Of a stretch of 64,000 nt of DNA, positions 45,731-54,557 are shown in pieces (the first letter of the stretch is position 1; every line of letters starts with the position of its first letter). This DNA comes from Streptomyces sp. TN58 (lineage in GTDB: Bacteria; Actinomycetota; Actinomycetes; Streptomycetales; Streptomycetaceae): positions 3,095,501-3,159,500 of the forward strand of contig NZ_CP018870.1 of the NCBI RefSeq assembly GCF_001941845.1. Direction: 5' to 3'. A program made the position numbers and the translations under genes. The notes below the pieces were generated by a model. That model had not been told where the DNA came from. It ran no database searches and worked only from the letters and a program-made list of their open reading frames with translations.

Positions 45731-47632
45731 TCAAGGAGTCGAGCCGGTCGCAGGGGCAGGGCTCTCCGGCACCCCCACCGTCGCCTCGATGACCTCCTCG
45801 GGACAGGGCGTGCCGCGGGGCAGCTGGTACTTGGCCGCCACCCGGTACTCCCCCGGCGCCGGCACCAGCAGCTCCGTCCACACGTCGCCCTCGGCGTCCG
45901 GCACCGCCTTGAACAGGCATCCGGCGGTGTTCGCGAACTCCTTCGGCACGGCCCCCCGCGCCTTCGAGTCCGCGGTCTCCTGCGGCGGCGGCACCGGCTT
46001 GCCGGCCCCGTCCACCAGCCCCAGCCACGGCGAGTGCGGGATCCGCACCAGCACCCGGCCCGCCTGCCTGACGTCGACGACGAGCTGGTCGGCGCCCGCC
46101 CGCACCACGGTCGCGGGTCCCGCCACCAGGTTCGTCGGATCGTCGACCTTGAAGAGCTGCCAGTTCGCGTCGCCCCACACCTGCTTCAGGTACGGGAGAC
46201 CCGCCCGCACCAGCTTCGCCTCGTCCTCCCCGCCCGAATCGGGTTTGTCGGCCGGCAGCACCACGTAGTGCACGGCCCAGCGCTCCAGCCAGGCCCGGTA
46301 GCTGTCGGCGCTGAGCGTGTCGTCGTAGAAGAGCGGGTTGCGCTCCAGGTCGGCCTGCCGGTTCCAGCCGCGCGCGAGGTTCACGTACGAGGGGAAGGCG
46401 GAGGACTCGCGGTGGCTGCTGACGGGGACCACCTCGACCCGGCCGCGGTCGGCGCCCGCCTTCTGGAGCTGGTCCACGAGCGGGGCCAGCTCGCGGTTCC
46501 AGGCGGCCACCGGGGTGGTGCGGACGATGTCCGTGATGCTGTTGGTGGTGATCCAGGCGTTCAGGCCGACGAACGCCAGCAGCACCCCGTACCAGCGCCG
46601 CGACCGCGGGACCTCGTACGGGAGGGCCGCGAGCAGCACGGCGCCGCCGAAGAGCATCACCATCCTGGTGACGTTCGAGCCGACCTGGGAGTCGATCACC
46701 CAGGTCAGGAAGACCCCGAGGGCGTAGACGGCGGCGGCGATCCGTACCGTCTTCCAGCGCCGCGGCACCAGGAAGAAGATCAGCAGCCCGAACACGAACG
46801 GCAGCCCGGCCGAACCGATCTTCATCGGCTGCGTCCCGGAGAAGGGGAAGAGCCAGGCCGACAGCCCGACAACGGCCACCGGGGCCAGCCCCAGCGCGTA
46901 CGCACCCGGGCGCCGCCGGCTCAGGAACAGCGCGGCCGCGACCACCCCGAGGAAGAGGCCCGCGACGGGGCTGGCGGCGGTCGCGAGCCCGGCGAGCGGG
47001 GCCGCCACCGCGGCCTTGCCCCAGCGCCGGTGCGCCCACTTGCGGGGCCAGCAGAAGACCGCCGCGACCGCGCCGAGGGCGAACATGGCGCCGAGCCCGA
47101 AGGTCACCCGGCCCGAGAGCGCGTTGCAGAACAGCCCGTACGCCCCGGCCAGGGCGGGCCACACCGGCTCCCGCACGGCCCCGCGGCAGCGGGTCAGGAT
47201 CAGGGCGAGCAACCCGGCCGAGACGGTGCCCGCGATCATCATCGTGGTCCGTACGCCGAGCATGTGCATGAGGTACGGGGACACCACGCTGTACGAGACG
47301 GGGTGCATGCCGCCGTACCAGGCGAGGTTGTACGCCGAGTCGGGATGCCGGCCCACGAACTCGGCCCAGGCGTCCTGCGCGGCGAGGTCGCCGCCGCTGT
47401 TGGCGAAGCTGAAGAACCAGACGACGTGCAGGACGGCGGCGAACAGGGTGGCGACGGCCACCGGGTGCCGGCGGAGCGGATCGAGCACGCCGGTGCGCGT
47501 ACCGGTCCGGGAAGGGGTGGCGGTACGGGTGTCCTGCTGCGGCGGCAGGGCATCGGCGCCGCGGCCCGGGCCGCCGCCGTCGGCCGACGGGATGGCTGCC
47601 TGGCGCCGGCCCTGCTGCTCAGCGGTGGTCAC
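45731..47632 (-). CDS. Polytopic membrane protein, possible GT-C-like fold
   Basis: 633 aa from the GTG with GGGGAG upstream. A disordered N-terminus (about 50 residues) is followed by about ten hydrophobic segments (about 55-375), then a soluble C-terminal half (about 390-633) with a beta-rich region ending in VPAPGEYRVAAKYQLP. An acidic/aromatic loop after the first membrane segment (DAWAEFVGRHPDSAYNLAWYGGMHP) resembles the extracytoplasmic loops of GT-C glycosyltransferases, but I cannot identify a definite catalytic motif. Likely extracytoplasmic polymer or lipid work at the membrane; function unassigned. Confidence 0.75.
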   Translation of the reverse strand: MTTAEQQGRRQAAIPSADGGGPGRGADALPPQQDTRTATPSRTGTRTGVLDPLRRHPVAVATLFAAVLHVVWFFSFANSGGDLAAQDAWAEFVGRHPDSAYNLAWYGGMHPVSYSVVSPYLMHMLGVRTTMMIAGTVSAGLLALILTRCRGAVREPVWPALAGAYGLFCNALSGRVTFGLGAMFALGAVAAVFCWPRKWAHRRWGKAAVAAPLAGLATAASPVAGLFLGVVAAALFLSRRRPGAYALGLAPVAVVGLSAWLFPFSGTQPMKIGSAGLPFVFGLLIFFLVPRRWKTVRIAAAVYALGVFLTWVIDSQVGSNVTRMVMLFGGAVLLAALPYEVPRSRRWYGVLLAFVGLNAWITTNSITDIVRTTPVAAWNRELAPLVDQLQKAGADRGRVEVVPVSSHRESSAFPSYVNLARGWNRQADLERNPLFYDDTLSADSYRAWLERWAVHYVVLPADKPDSGGEDEAKLVRAGLPYLKQVWGDANWQLFKVDDPTNLVAGPATVVRAGADQLVVDVRQAGRVLVRIPHSPWLGLVDGAGKPVPPPQETADSKARGAVPKEFANTAGCLFKAVPDAEGDVWTELLVPAPGEYRVAAKYQLPRGTPCPEEVIEATVGVPESPAPATGSTP

Positions 47633-47785
47633 TGCCGCACTCCCCACACATGGATCCGCACCGGCACGCCCTGCGCGTCCCGGTCCACCCTGCCGTCAAA
47701 GTCTCTCCGAGGCCGCCTGCGGCCGCGCGGCCGCCCCGGTGGCCCTGGCCGCGCGCCCGCACCGCGGGTCGCAGCACTAGGGTCC

Positions 47786-47937
47786 GTATCGAGTTGCCCC
47801 GCGGCGTCGCCACGCCCGGCACGCACCCTCGGCGCACGAGCCGAATGTCCTGGTAGCTCCGCTACGAGCGGCATTCGTCCCGCACGCCGAGGGCACGCAC
47901 CGAATGCCGCTCCTTGCTCCACGGGGCAACTCGATAC
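47786..47937. repeat. 152-bp nested palindrome (MITE-like or structured element)
   Basis: Perfect 16-bp terminal inverted repeats, GTATCGAGTTGCCCCG (47786-47801) and CGGGGCAACTCGATAC (47922-47937), enclose further symmetric pairs with nearly the same centre: CGAATG/CATTCG (47842-47847 and 47872-47877) and GTAGC-TCC-GCTAC (47853-47865). A CCCTCGGCG/CGCCGAGGG pair also lies between. The whole unit could fold into one long hairpin. No clear target-site duplication and no gene inside. It sits between two minus-strand genes. Confidence 0.75.
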
Positions 47938-47954
47938 AGACCTGCAGACGCGGA

Positions 47955-47984
47955 CCGGCGCCCCGGGGTTGCCCGGGGCGCCGG
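47955..47984 (-). terminator. Terminator after the carboxypeptidase gene
   Basis: Perfect 13-bp stem CCGGCGCCCCGGG (47955-47967) / CCCGGGGCGCCGG (47972-47984) with loop GTTG, 58 bp beyond the stop of the minus-strand gene at 48042. Confidence 0.85.
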
Positions 47985-48041
47985 ATCAGCGCTTTCGGCG
48001 ACTGCCGCGTCAGGCGGTACGCCCGTCACGCGGCACGCGCG

Positions 48042-50888
48042 TCAGCCGATGCGGGTCAGCTTGCTGCCGATGCCCGGCGAGGCCAGGTCGCTCTGCAGTG
48101 CCACCGGCACCTTGACCTGGCTGGCGCCCTCGCCGACGGTCAGCAGGCCCACCTCGGTACCGGCCTTCGCGGTCTGCGGCACCTTGCTGCCACCGTCCGC
48201 GAGCTTCACGTCCACGGTCAGCGATGCCCACCCGATCGCCTGCACGTCGGCGGTGGCGACGACCGGCGTCCGGCCGCCGAGCCCGTCGTCGACGTACCCC
48301 ACGACCTGGCCCTTCTTCACGACGACCGCTCCGTCGAGGGCCTTCTGCGTGGCGGTCATCAGCTGCTTGCTCGCGGCGAGCACGGTGTCGATGATCGCCG
48401 GCTTGTGCTGGCCGAGGACGGCTCCGACGATCAGCTGGTTGGTGTTGCCGATCTTCTTCTGCGCGGCGAAGAGGAGGTTTCCGCCGGCCTTCGTCGTCGT
48501 ACCGGTCTTGATCCCGAGCGCGCCGCTGGGCCCTGTCAGACCGTTCCAGTTGCGCCAGTTCTTCCCGGACGGGTCGACCCAGAACGGCTTCTTGGTGATG
48601 TCGAGCAACGTCTCGATCTCGACCAGCTTCAGGCCCAGCTTCACCTGGTCCTCGGCGGTGCTGACCGTGGTCGCGTCCAGACCCGAGGGGTCCGTGTACG
48701 TGGTGTTGGTCATGCCGAGTTCCTTGGCGGTGTCGTTCATCTTCTTGACGAACGCCTCCTGGGAACCGGAGTCCCAGCGCGCCAGCAGCCGCGCGATGTT
48801 GTTGGCCGACGGGATCATGAGGGCCGCGATCGCGTCGTACTCGGAGATCTTGTCGCCTTCCTTGACCGTGTCGAGCGTGGACTCGTTGTTGACGGAGTCG
48901 TTCTTCTTGCCCTCCGTCTCGGCCGTCTTGTCGACGTCGATCATCGCGCCCTGCTCACCCTTCTTGATGGGGTGGTCGCGCAGGATGATGTACGCCGTCA
49001 TCGACTTGGTGACGCTGGCGATCGGCACCGGCTTCTGCTCGCCGGACTGGCCGAGCGTGCCGAGGCCGGCGGCCGCCATGTACGCCTGGCCCTCGGTGGG
49101 CCAGGGCAGCTGCGGCGCGGCGCCCTCGAAGGTGTACGAGGACTTCGCCGTCATCACGAGCTTCGGCTCGGGCAGCGGGCGTACGAGCTGCACGACGGAC
49201 AGGATGACCGCCAGGAGCACGACGAGCGGTGCGTAGATCTTGATCCGGCGGACGGCGGTGCGCAGGGGGCTCGGCGGCGGGGGCGGGTTGTTCGTGAGGT
49301 CCGCCAGCATGTCGAGCGGAGGCTTCGGCGGCAGCGGCTGCTGGGTGGTCCGCTCGCTCCGGTCGCTGTGGTCGAACCGCTCGGTGGTGGTCGCCGCGGA
49401 TGCCTTTGCCGGCGGGGCCGGCGGAACCGGGGCCTTCGGCGCCGCCCCGCCGTCGGCGCGCAGCGGCACGAAGGTACTGGCCTTGGGCGCGTCGGGCCGG
49501 GGCGCCGCCGGCTTCGGGGCGCGGAAGACGGCGGTGCGCTCGCTGTCTTCGGTGGATGCCCCGTCGGCAGGAGCGGAAGCGGAGGTGGAAGCGGAGGTGG
49601 AAGGGGAGGCCGGCCTCGCGGCTGCGGGCTTCGGCTTCTGCTTGTCCCCGCTGTCGGGCTTCAGCGCGTCCACCTTCGGCACGCGGAACACGGCGGTGCG
49701 CTCGCTGTCCACGGGTTCCTCGGCAGCGGGCTTCGAGGGCGCGGCCGGCGCCGGCCCCTTCGGCAGCCGCACGCCGCGGGACTTCGCCTCCCCGGACCCG
49801 GACCCGGACCCGGACCCGGTCCCGGCGGAGTCCGGCTTCACGGCACGGAACACCGCGGTGCGCTCACTGTCCGCCGACTCGTCGGCGGGAGTCTCCGCAG
49901 GCTTCGGGCTACCGGTCCCGGCGGAGCCGGGCTTCACGGCACGGAACACCGCGGTGCGCTCACTGTCCTCGACCGCGGACTTCCCCTCGCCGGAAGCGGA
50001 ACCATCGCCGGACGCCCGGCCCGCGCCGCCAGAACCCAACCCGCCGGAGCCGGGACGGTCACCGTCCACATCGCCCTCGCCGGAACCGGAACCAGCCACA
50101 CGGGCCTCGGCAGGGCCCCCGTCGGCCTCGCCCGACGACTCGCCCGCGTCGGCGGAGCCAGAGCGGGCGCCGTCCGCGACAGCGGACTTCGCCGCGCCGG
50201 AAGCGGAACCATTCGCCCGGGCCGCAGCAGAACCGGCACGCTCACCGGCCACCGACCCAGCAGCCGCAGGCTTCGACTCACCGGAAGCGGTATCGGCCGC
50301 ACTGGACGCAGCAGCACCTGCGTCGGAGCGGACGCCGTCCGCGGCCGCGGACTTCCCTTCGCCCGAACCGGAGCCGGAACCGCCGCCGGCGGACTTCGAC
50401 TCACCCGAAGCGGAACCGGGACGCTCGCCGGCCGCCGACCCGGCAGCCGCAGGCTTCGAACCGGCAGAAGCGGGACGCTCGGCTACCTCACCGGACGCCC
50501 GGCCCGCGCCGGCGGAGCCCGTGTCGGCGTCGGCCGGGGAACCGTCCGTGTCCGCGGCATCCACACCGGTGGAGCCGGAAGCGGGCTCCTCCGTGGTGGC
50601 GACCCATGCCGCGACGGCCTCGCGCAGCGCATCCCGCCCGCCGGCCTCGGCCTCAGCGTCGGCCCCGGCCACACCGGCACCGGCACCGGCCTCGGCCTCG
50701 GCCGAATCAACATCGCCGTCGGCACGGGCACCGGCACCCGCCCCGCTGTCGCCCCCGCGGGTGACCACGGGACCGTCCTCGGATGCCCTCGGCCGGAACA
50801 CCGACAGCCTCGGGTCGCGCTCCGCGGACGACTCCGCCGCCCCCGGCGTTTCTTCATCTACCGACTTGTCGGGGGACTCGCCCGCCAC
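48042..50888 (-). CDS. D-alanyl-D-alanine carboxypeptidase (S11) with long cytoplasmic repeat region
   Basis: 948 aa, GTG with GAGGAGCG. The C-terminal about 390 residues are a peptidase S11 domain behind one membrane segment (IYAPLVVLLAVILSVVQLV, near 560): SxxK as SVTK, SxN as SAN and KTG in GIKTGTTT, a complete penicillin-binding active site facing outside. The first about 550 residues are low-complexity Ser/Ala/Gly/Glu with four copies of DSERTAVFR, plus RLSVFR near the N-terminus. Such acidic-Thr motifs resemble Ser/Thr-kinase phosphorylation and FHA-binding sites, so the cytoplasmic tail may be regulated by a PASTA-type kinase (inference). It trims the terminal D-Ala of peptidoglycan stems. 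About twice the usual length for the family. Confidence 0.92.
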   Translation of the reverse strand: MAGESPDKSVDEETPGAAESSAERDPRLSVFRPRASEDGPVVTRGGDSGAGAGARADGDVDSAEAEAGAGAGVAGADAEAEAGGRDALREAVAAWVATTEEPASGSTGVDAADTDGSPADADTGSAGAGRASGEVAERPASAGSKPAAAGSAAGERPGSASGESKSAGGGSGSGSGEGKSAAADGVRSDAGAAASSAADTASGESKPAAAGSVAGERAGSAAARANGSASGAAKSAVADGARSGSADAGESSGEADGGPAEARVAGSGSGEGDVDGDRPGSGGLGSGGAGRASGDGSASGEGKSAVEDSERTAVFRAVKPGSAGTGSPKPAETPADESADSERTAVFRAVKPDSAGTGSGSGSGSGEAKSRGVRLPKGPAPAAPSKPAAEEPVDSERTAVFRVPKVDALKPDSGDKQKPKPAAARPASPSTSASTSASAPADGASTEDSERTAVFRAPKPAAPRPDAPKASTFVPLRADGGAAPKAPVPPAPPAKASAATTTERFDHSDRSERTTQQPLPPKPPLDMLADLTNNPPPPPSPLRTAVRRIKIYAPLVVLLAVILSVVQLVRPLPEPKLVMTAKSSYTFEGAAPQLPWPTEGQAYMAAAGLGTLGQSGEQKPVPIASVTKSMTAYIILRDHPIKKGEQGAMIDVDKTAETEGKKNDSVNNESTLDTVKEGDKISEYDAIAALMIPSANNIARLLARWDSGSQEAFVKKMNDTAKELGMTNTTYTDPSGLDATTVSTAEDQVKLGLKLVEIETLLDITKKPFWVDPSGKNWRNWNGLTGPSGALGIKTGTTTKAGGNLLFAAQKKIGNTNQLIVGAVLGQHKPAIIDTVLAASKQLMTATQKALDGAVVVKKGQVVGYVDDGLGGRTPVVATADVQAIGWASLTVDVKLADGGSKVPQTAKAGTEVGLLTVGEGASQVKVPVALQSDLASPGIGSKLTRIG

Positions 50889-51073
50889 CGCTCCTCCTCA
50901 TCGCCGCCACGTTCGGCTGTCCGAATGTCTAACAGTGTCCCGTCTCGGGGGCATCGCCCCCGTGCTAGACGAGAACGACATAGCTGCGGGTTCCCCCACA
51001 AAGCGGCCACGCGCTCTCGACAGATGAATGTGAGAGGCGTCACCCTGTCACTCATCCACGCGGGGAGGCATGG

Positions 51074-51808
51074 ATGGGCAGGAGCCGCAGAACAATTCCG
51101 GAGGAGCTTCTGCTGCTCGCCTTGGACCCGGCCACGGGTACCACGGCGCAGCCGCAGTCGCTCGACCTCGGCCTGGCCGGGGCACAGCTAGTGGAGCTGG
51201 CTCTGGCAGGACGGATAGCCCCTGATGGGGATCGTATCGCCGTGGTGATGCCACGGCCGACAGGAGATCCGACTCTGGACTCCGCACTGGAACTGCTGCG
51301 CAGGCGCGGCAGCCCGGTACGGGCCGTCCACTGGATCGGCGGGCCCCGGCTGGGGCTCCGTCAGATTTACCTCGCGCACCTTGAGCGCTGCGGCATGGTC
51401 CATGCCGTCGCGGGACAGATGTGCGGGGTGTTGCCGACGACTCGCTACCAGGCGACGGACACGGAGATCAGCCGGGAGATCCGAGCCCGGCTCGACAGTG
51501 CGATCCGCACCGGCGTACCGCCGGACCCGCGGACCGCGGCGCTCGCCGCGCTGGCCCACGCGGTCGGACTCGGCAAGCACCTGTACCCCGGCAACGAGGG
51601 GCGCTCGTCCAGGTCCCGGCTGCGGGACCTGATCAGGCACGACCCGATGGGCGGACTCGTGGCGCACGCCGTGATGGACGTCCAGAACGGTGTGGCCGCA
51701 CAGCCGCGCCGGGAACGCCCACCGGCGCCGCAGGCCCGGCCCGCGGCGGGTGGCATGGCGATGCAGCCGCGTCGCACGGGTGCGATGGCCCGCGTGGCCG
51801 CGCACTGA
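51074..51808 (+). CDS. GPP34 (GOLPH3/Vps74-like) family protein
   Basis: 244 aa, ATG with GGGGAGG 6 nt upstream, divergent from the carboxypeptidase gene (shared 185-bp promoter region). The family pattern is visible: TIPEELLLLALDPATG at the N-terminus, LGLAGAQLVELALAGRI, and a helical core with RLRDLIRHDP near the C-terminus. In eukaryotes these proteins bind phosphoinositides and Golgi enzymes. Streptomyces carry many paralogues whose role is not established. A Pro/Ala/Arg-rich tail of about 40 residues ends the protein. Probably cytoplasmic or membrane-peripheral. Confidence 0.88.
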   Translation: MGRSRRTIPEELLLLALDPATGTTAQPQSLDLGLAGAQLVELALAGRIAPDGDRIAVVMPRPTGDPTLDSALELLRRRGSPVRAVHWIGGPRLGLRQIYLAHLERCGMVHAVAGQMCGVLPTTRYQATDTEISREIRARLDSAIRTGVPPDPRTAALAALAHAVGLGKHLYPGNEGRSSRSRLRDLIRHDPMGGLVAHAVMDVQNGVAAQPRRERPPAPQARPAAGGMAMQPRRTGAMARVAAH

Positions 51809-51960
51809 TCCACCCCAGGTGCGGACCGGACAGATCCCGGGTCCACCGTTCCACCGTTCCACCGCTCGACCTTTGCACAGCCGCACCGCACCACCCGCAC
51901 CACCCGCACCACAGCTCCACCCGCACCTCAGCTGCACCGCACCACCGCACCGAACTGCCG

Positions 51961-52007
51961 GCGCGCGGGGTGGCGGGGCCGGTCCTCCGGCTCCGCCACC
52001 CCGCGCG
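51961..52007 (+). terminator. Terminator after the GPP34 gene
   Basis: 21-bp stem with arms at 51962-51982 and 51987-52007 (CGCGCGGGGTGGCGGGGCCGG in the left arm except one G/T wobble), loop TCCT, followed by TCTGTGTTTT. Rest of the 317-bp gap (51809-52125) holds low-complexity CCACCG/GCACCACCC repeats and the promoter of the regulator. Confidence 0.85.
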
Positions 52008-52125
52008 TCTGTGTTTTCCCCGCCGTTCCCCAGCGGCGCCGACCGCTTCGGTGGCAGTCTGCTGAACATCAGCCACGCAGAGAGACAGCTGCTGCACTAC
52101 AGAAGAAGGCGGAGGTGCCGTTCAC

Positions 52126-53010
52126 GTGGCGTCCAATGTCAATCCCACCGTCCGACGCCGCCGACTGGGAATGGAGCTGCGCAAGCTCCGCGAGGACAAG
52201 GGCATGACGGCCGAACAGGTCGCCGAACGCCTCCTCGTCTCCCAGTCGAAGATCAGCCGACTGGAGAACGGCCGCCGTTCCATCAGCCAGCGCGACGTCC
52301 GAGACCTGTGCGACGTGTACGAGGTCGAGGACCGCCGGCTCATCGACTCCCTCATGCAGATGGCGAAGGACTCCCGCCAGCAGGGCTGGTGGCACGCCTT
52401 CGGTGACATCCCGTACAGCGTCTACATCGGGCTGGAGACGGATGCCGCCAGCCTGCGCACGTACGAGCCCCTGGTGATCCCGGGGCTGCTCCAGACCACG
52501 GAGTACGCCCAGGCCCTCGTCCGCGGCGCGTGGCCGGAGACCGCGCCGGCCGACGTGGACAAGCGCGTCCAGGTGAGGATGCACCGCCAGAAGCGGCTCT
52601 CCGAGACCGAGAACAACAACCCGGACCTCGGGCCGCTGCGCCTGTGGGCGGTCATCGACGAGGCGGCGCTGCGCCGCCACGTGGGCGACGCCCAGCTGAT
52701 GATCCGACAGCTTGAGTACTTGATAGAGCAGTCGGAGCAGCCGCACGTCACGGTGCAGGTGATGCCCTTCGAGCTGGGCGCGCACCCCGGCGTGAACGGC
52801 CAGTACGCGATCCTGGAGTTCCCGGACGCGTCCGATTCGACGGTCGTCTACATCGAGGGTGTGACGAGCGACCTGTACCTGGAGAAGGCCAACGACGTCC
52901 AGAAGTACAGCGTGATGTACGAGCACCTGCGCGCCCAGGCTCTGGGTGTCGACCGGACACGGGAGTTCATCCTGGGGATCATCGACGAATATGCCGACAA
53001 AGGCGAATAG
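52126..53010 (+). CDS. XRE-family regulator with DUF5753 sensor domain
   Basis: 294 aa, GTG with GGAGGTG upstream. An N-terminal Cro/CI-type helix-turn-helix (about 12-70: LGMELRKLREDKGMTAEQVAERL, SQSKISRLENGRRSI) is followed by a DUF5753 domain (about 85-285; PGLLQTTEYAQAL, VTVQVMPFELGAHPG). This is the most common Streptomyces XRE type. It is usually paired with a small DUF397 protein, as here (53209-53418). The WhiJ and Scr1/Scr2-type pairs behave as repressor plus antagonist in development or defence-like switches. The palindrome between the two genes is a candidate operator. Confidence 0.93.
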   Translation: MASNVNPTVRRRRLGMELRKLREDKGMTAEQVAERLLVSQSKISRLENGRRSISQRDVRDLCDVYEVEDRRLIDSLMQMAKDSRQQGWWHAFGDIPYSVYIGLETDAASLRTYEPLVIPGLLQTTEYAQALVRGAWPETAPADVDKRVQVRMHRQKRLSETENNNPDLGPLRLWAVIDEAALRRHVGDAQLMIRQLEYLIEQSEQPHVTVQVMPFELGAHPGVNGQYAILEFPDASDSTVVYIEGVTSDLYLEKANDVQKYSVMYEHLRAQALGVDRTREFILGIIDEYADKGE

Positions 53011-53103
53011 TCCTGTGACGCAAGGGACGGGCGGGATCGGGGGCGGCACCGTACACCGTCGATCCCCAGCCACAGAAGGCTTGAATGGAATATGCCACCC
53101 GGT

Positions 53104-53126
53104 CGGGTGAATGCTTCCTTCACCCG
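53104..53126. promoter_or_regulatory. Palindrome upstream of the DUF397 gene, candidate operator
   Basis: CGGGTGAA (53104-53111) and TTCACCCG (53119-53126), 8-bp perfect arms with a 7-nt spacer, 83 bp before the DUF397 start. Position between an XRE gene and its partner suggests a regulator binding site. No other evidence. Confidence 0.5.
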
Positions 53127-53208
53127 TCAGGAGCTGCCGGTAGCGTCGATCACGTCAGCCGGAAATGGCCGACAGGACACCGGAACTACTCGCTCACCGG
53201 AGAGAAAC

Positions 53209-53418
53209 ATGGCTATTCGCCAGGGCGCCAACGACAACTGGGTCAAGTCCTCCTACTCCGCCAACGGCGCCTGCGTCGAGGTCAAGTCCCCCGTCATGGA
53301 GGCGATCGCCGTACGCGACTCGAAGGTGCAGGACGGCCCGTCCCTCACGTTCGCGCCCGGCTCGTGGACCTCGTTCGTCACCGACGTCACCGAAGGCCGG
53401 CTGGGACGCCTCGCCTGA
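53209..53418 (+). CDS. DUF397 domain protein
   Basis: 69 aa, ATG with GGAGAG upstream. It fits DUF397: W-x-KSSYSxxxGxCVEV (NWVKSSYSANGACVEV), AVRDSK near the middle, and a final region with SLTFAPGSWTSFVTDV. The family is small, cytoplasmic and almost always encoded beside an XRE/DUF5753 regulator. Proposed to counteract that regulator or act as the toxin-like part of the pair. Confidence 0.94.
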   Translation: MAIRQGANDNWVKSSYSANGACVEVKSPVMEAIAVRDSKVQDGPSLTFAPGSWTSFVTDVTEGRLGRLA

Positions 53419-53475
53419 AGATCACCACGCGTCCCGACCGTCCCGCCTGGAGCCCTCTCGACCGGTCCGCCGTCT

Positions 53476-53495
53476 TGGCCGAGGGGGCTCGGCCA
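53476..53495. terminator. Bidirectional terminator between convergent genes
   Basis: Perfect 8-bp stem TGGCCGAG / CTCGGCCA with a GGGG loop, between the DUF397 stop and the convergent gene ending at 53575. Confidence 0.65.
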
Positions 53496-53546
53496 TGCCC
53501 GCCCCGCCTCGCCCCGCCCCCGTCGGGGCACAGCCGGTTCAGCCAG

Positions 53547-53578
53547 CCGGTCAGCCGGTCAGCCGGTCAGCCGGTCAG
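53547..53578. repeat. Four tandem CCGGTCAG octamers
   Basis: Four perfect 8-bp copies. The last overlaps the stop codon region of the minus-strand gene that ends at 53575, so changes in copy number would leave the protein intact or change only its last residues. Confidence 0.85.
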
Positions 53579-54426
53579 CGCAACTGGTCGACGTACCGGT
53601 CGGTGCCCGGCACCGTCGGGATGAACGGGGCCACCAGTTCCACCCGCCCCAGGCCCGCCTCCGCGACCTCCGCGTCAAGCCCCCGGAAGCGGTCCCAGCA
53701 GCCCCGGGGGTCCTCCTCCAGGAACCACAGCAGCGTGAGGCGCGTGTCGACCCCCTCCACCTGCTTGACGTACGTCATCCGGTCACCGGGCAGCGGTGTC
53801 GGCCGGAATACGGTCACCATCGCCGCCGGGGAGCCGTGCAGCCGCCTCGGCAGCGCGCGCGAGCGCAGCCATTCCAGCAACTCGGCCCGCTGCTCGGGGC
53901 CTTCGGCGTCAACCACCTGCACCACCAGTCCGGCGTACGGGTGATCGAGCGCGTGGTAGTCGCGCGGGCCCGCGGCGCCGTCGCGGTAGACGGTGGCCAT
54001 GTGGTCCTGGAAGGCCGTGAAGACGTGGGTCCGGTCCTGGTAGACGCGCCCGTCCCGGTTGAGCCGCTTGTTGATGCCGACGGTCCACTTCATGTGCTCG
54101 TCGTAGCGGCCCTCGGTGACCCAGTACGTCGAGATGTAGCAGCCCGCCGTGACCGGTTGGGCGACGGCCGACTTCTCGGGGTAGCGCAGCTCCTGGAGTT
54201 CCCGGGTGGCCACCCAGCGGCGGCCGGCGTACATCCAGGGCATGGCCATGGCGCCGGCGTAGTAGTGGTCGTCCTCGTACCAGCGGTTGTACGCGTACTC
54301 GTGGCCCGGGTGCGGCTCCACCATGGTGATCAGCGCATGGCCGGGGCGGACGCCGTAAGGGCCCACGGCCGCCAGGGCGGCGTAGTCGTCGACGCGGGTG
54401 CCGGAGTCCTGCTCTGCTGTCGTCAT
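53575..54426 (-). CDS. Hypothetical protein, possible dimeric alpha/beta-barrel (EthD-like) fold
   Basis: 283 aa, ATG start. The segment GHALITMVEPHPGHEYAYNRWYEDDHYYAGAM resembles the opening strand and helix of EthD/Dabb-type ferredoxin-like barrels, where a small N-x-W-Y-x-D-x-H motif is common. A second similar half (LVVQVVDAEGPEQRAELLEWL) suggests an internal duplication. No membrane segment. Divergent from the aminotransferase gene to its right. Specific role unknown. Confidence 0.75.
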   Translation of the reverse strand: MTTAEQDSGTRVDDYAALAAVGPYGVRPGHALITMVEPHPGHEYAYNRWYEDDHYYAGAMAMPWMYAGRRWVATRELQELRYPEKSAVAQPVTAGCYISTYWVTEGRYDEHMKWTVGINKRLNRDGRVYQDRTHVFTAFQDHMATVYRDGAAGPRDYHALDHPYAGLVVQVVDAEGPEQRAELLEWLRSRALPRRLHGSPAAMVTVFRPTPLPGDRMTYVKQVEGVDTRLTLLWFLEEDPRGCWDRFRGLDAEVAEAGLGRVELVAPFIPTVPGTDRYVDQLR

Positions 54427-54557
54427 GGGAACGGTCTAGCTGATACAGCGTCAGATCGGGAGGGGGCGTACGGATCCGAGTCCACCCCCTGACACATACA
54501 TGCCGTCTACAACTTCCTGCGGCTACGATGCGCTCACCCGTCTCCCGGAGGAGCCCC

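Noticed and set aside
45560-48115. Long plus-strand open frame opposite the membrane protein gene
   Set aside because: Translation is Arg/His/Gly/Pro-rich without domains; the minus-strand protein has membrane segments and normal codon pattern. GC-rich shadow.
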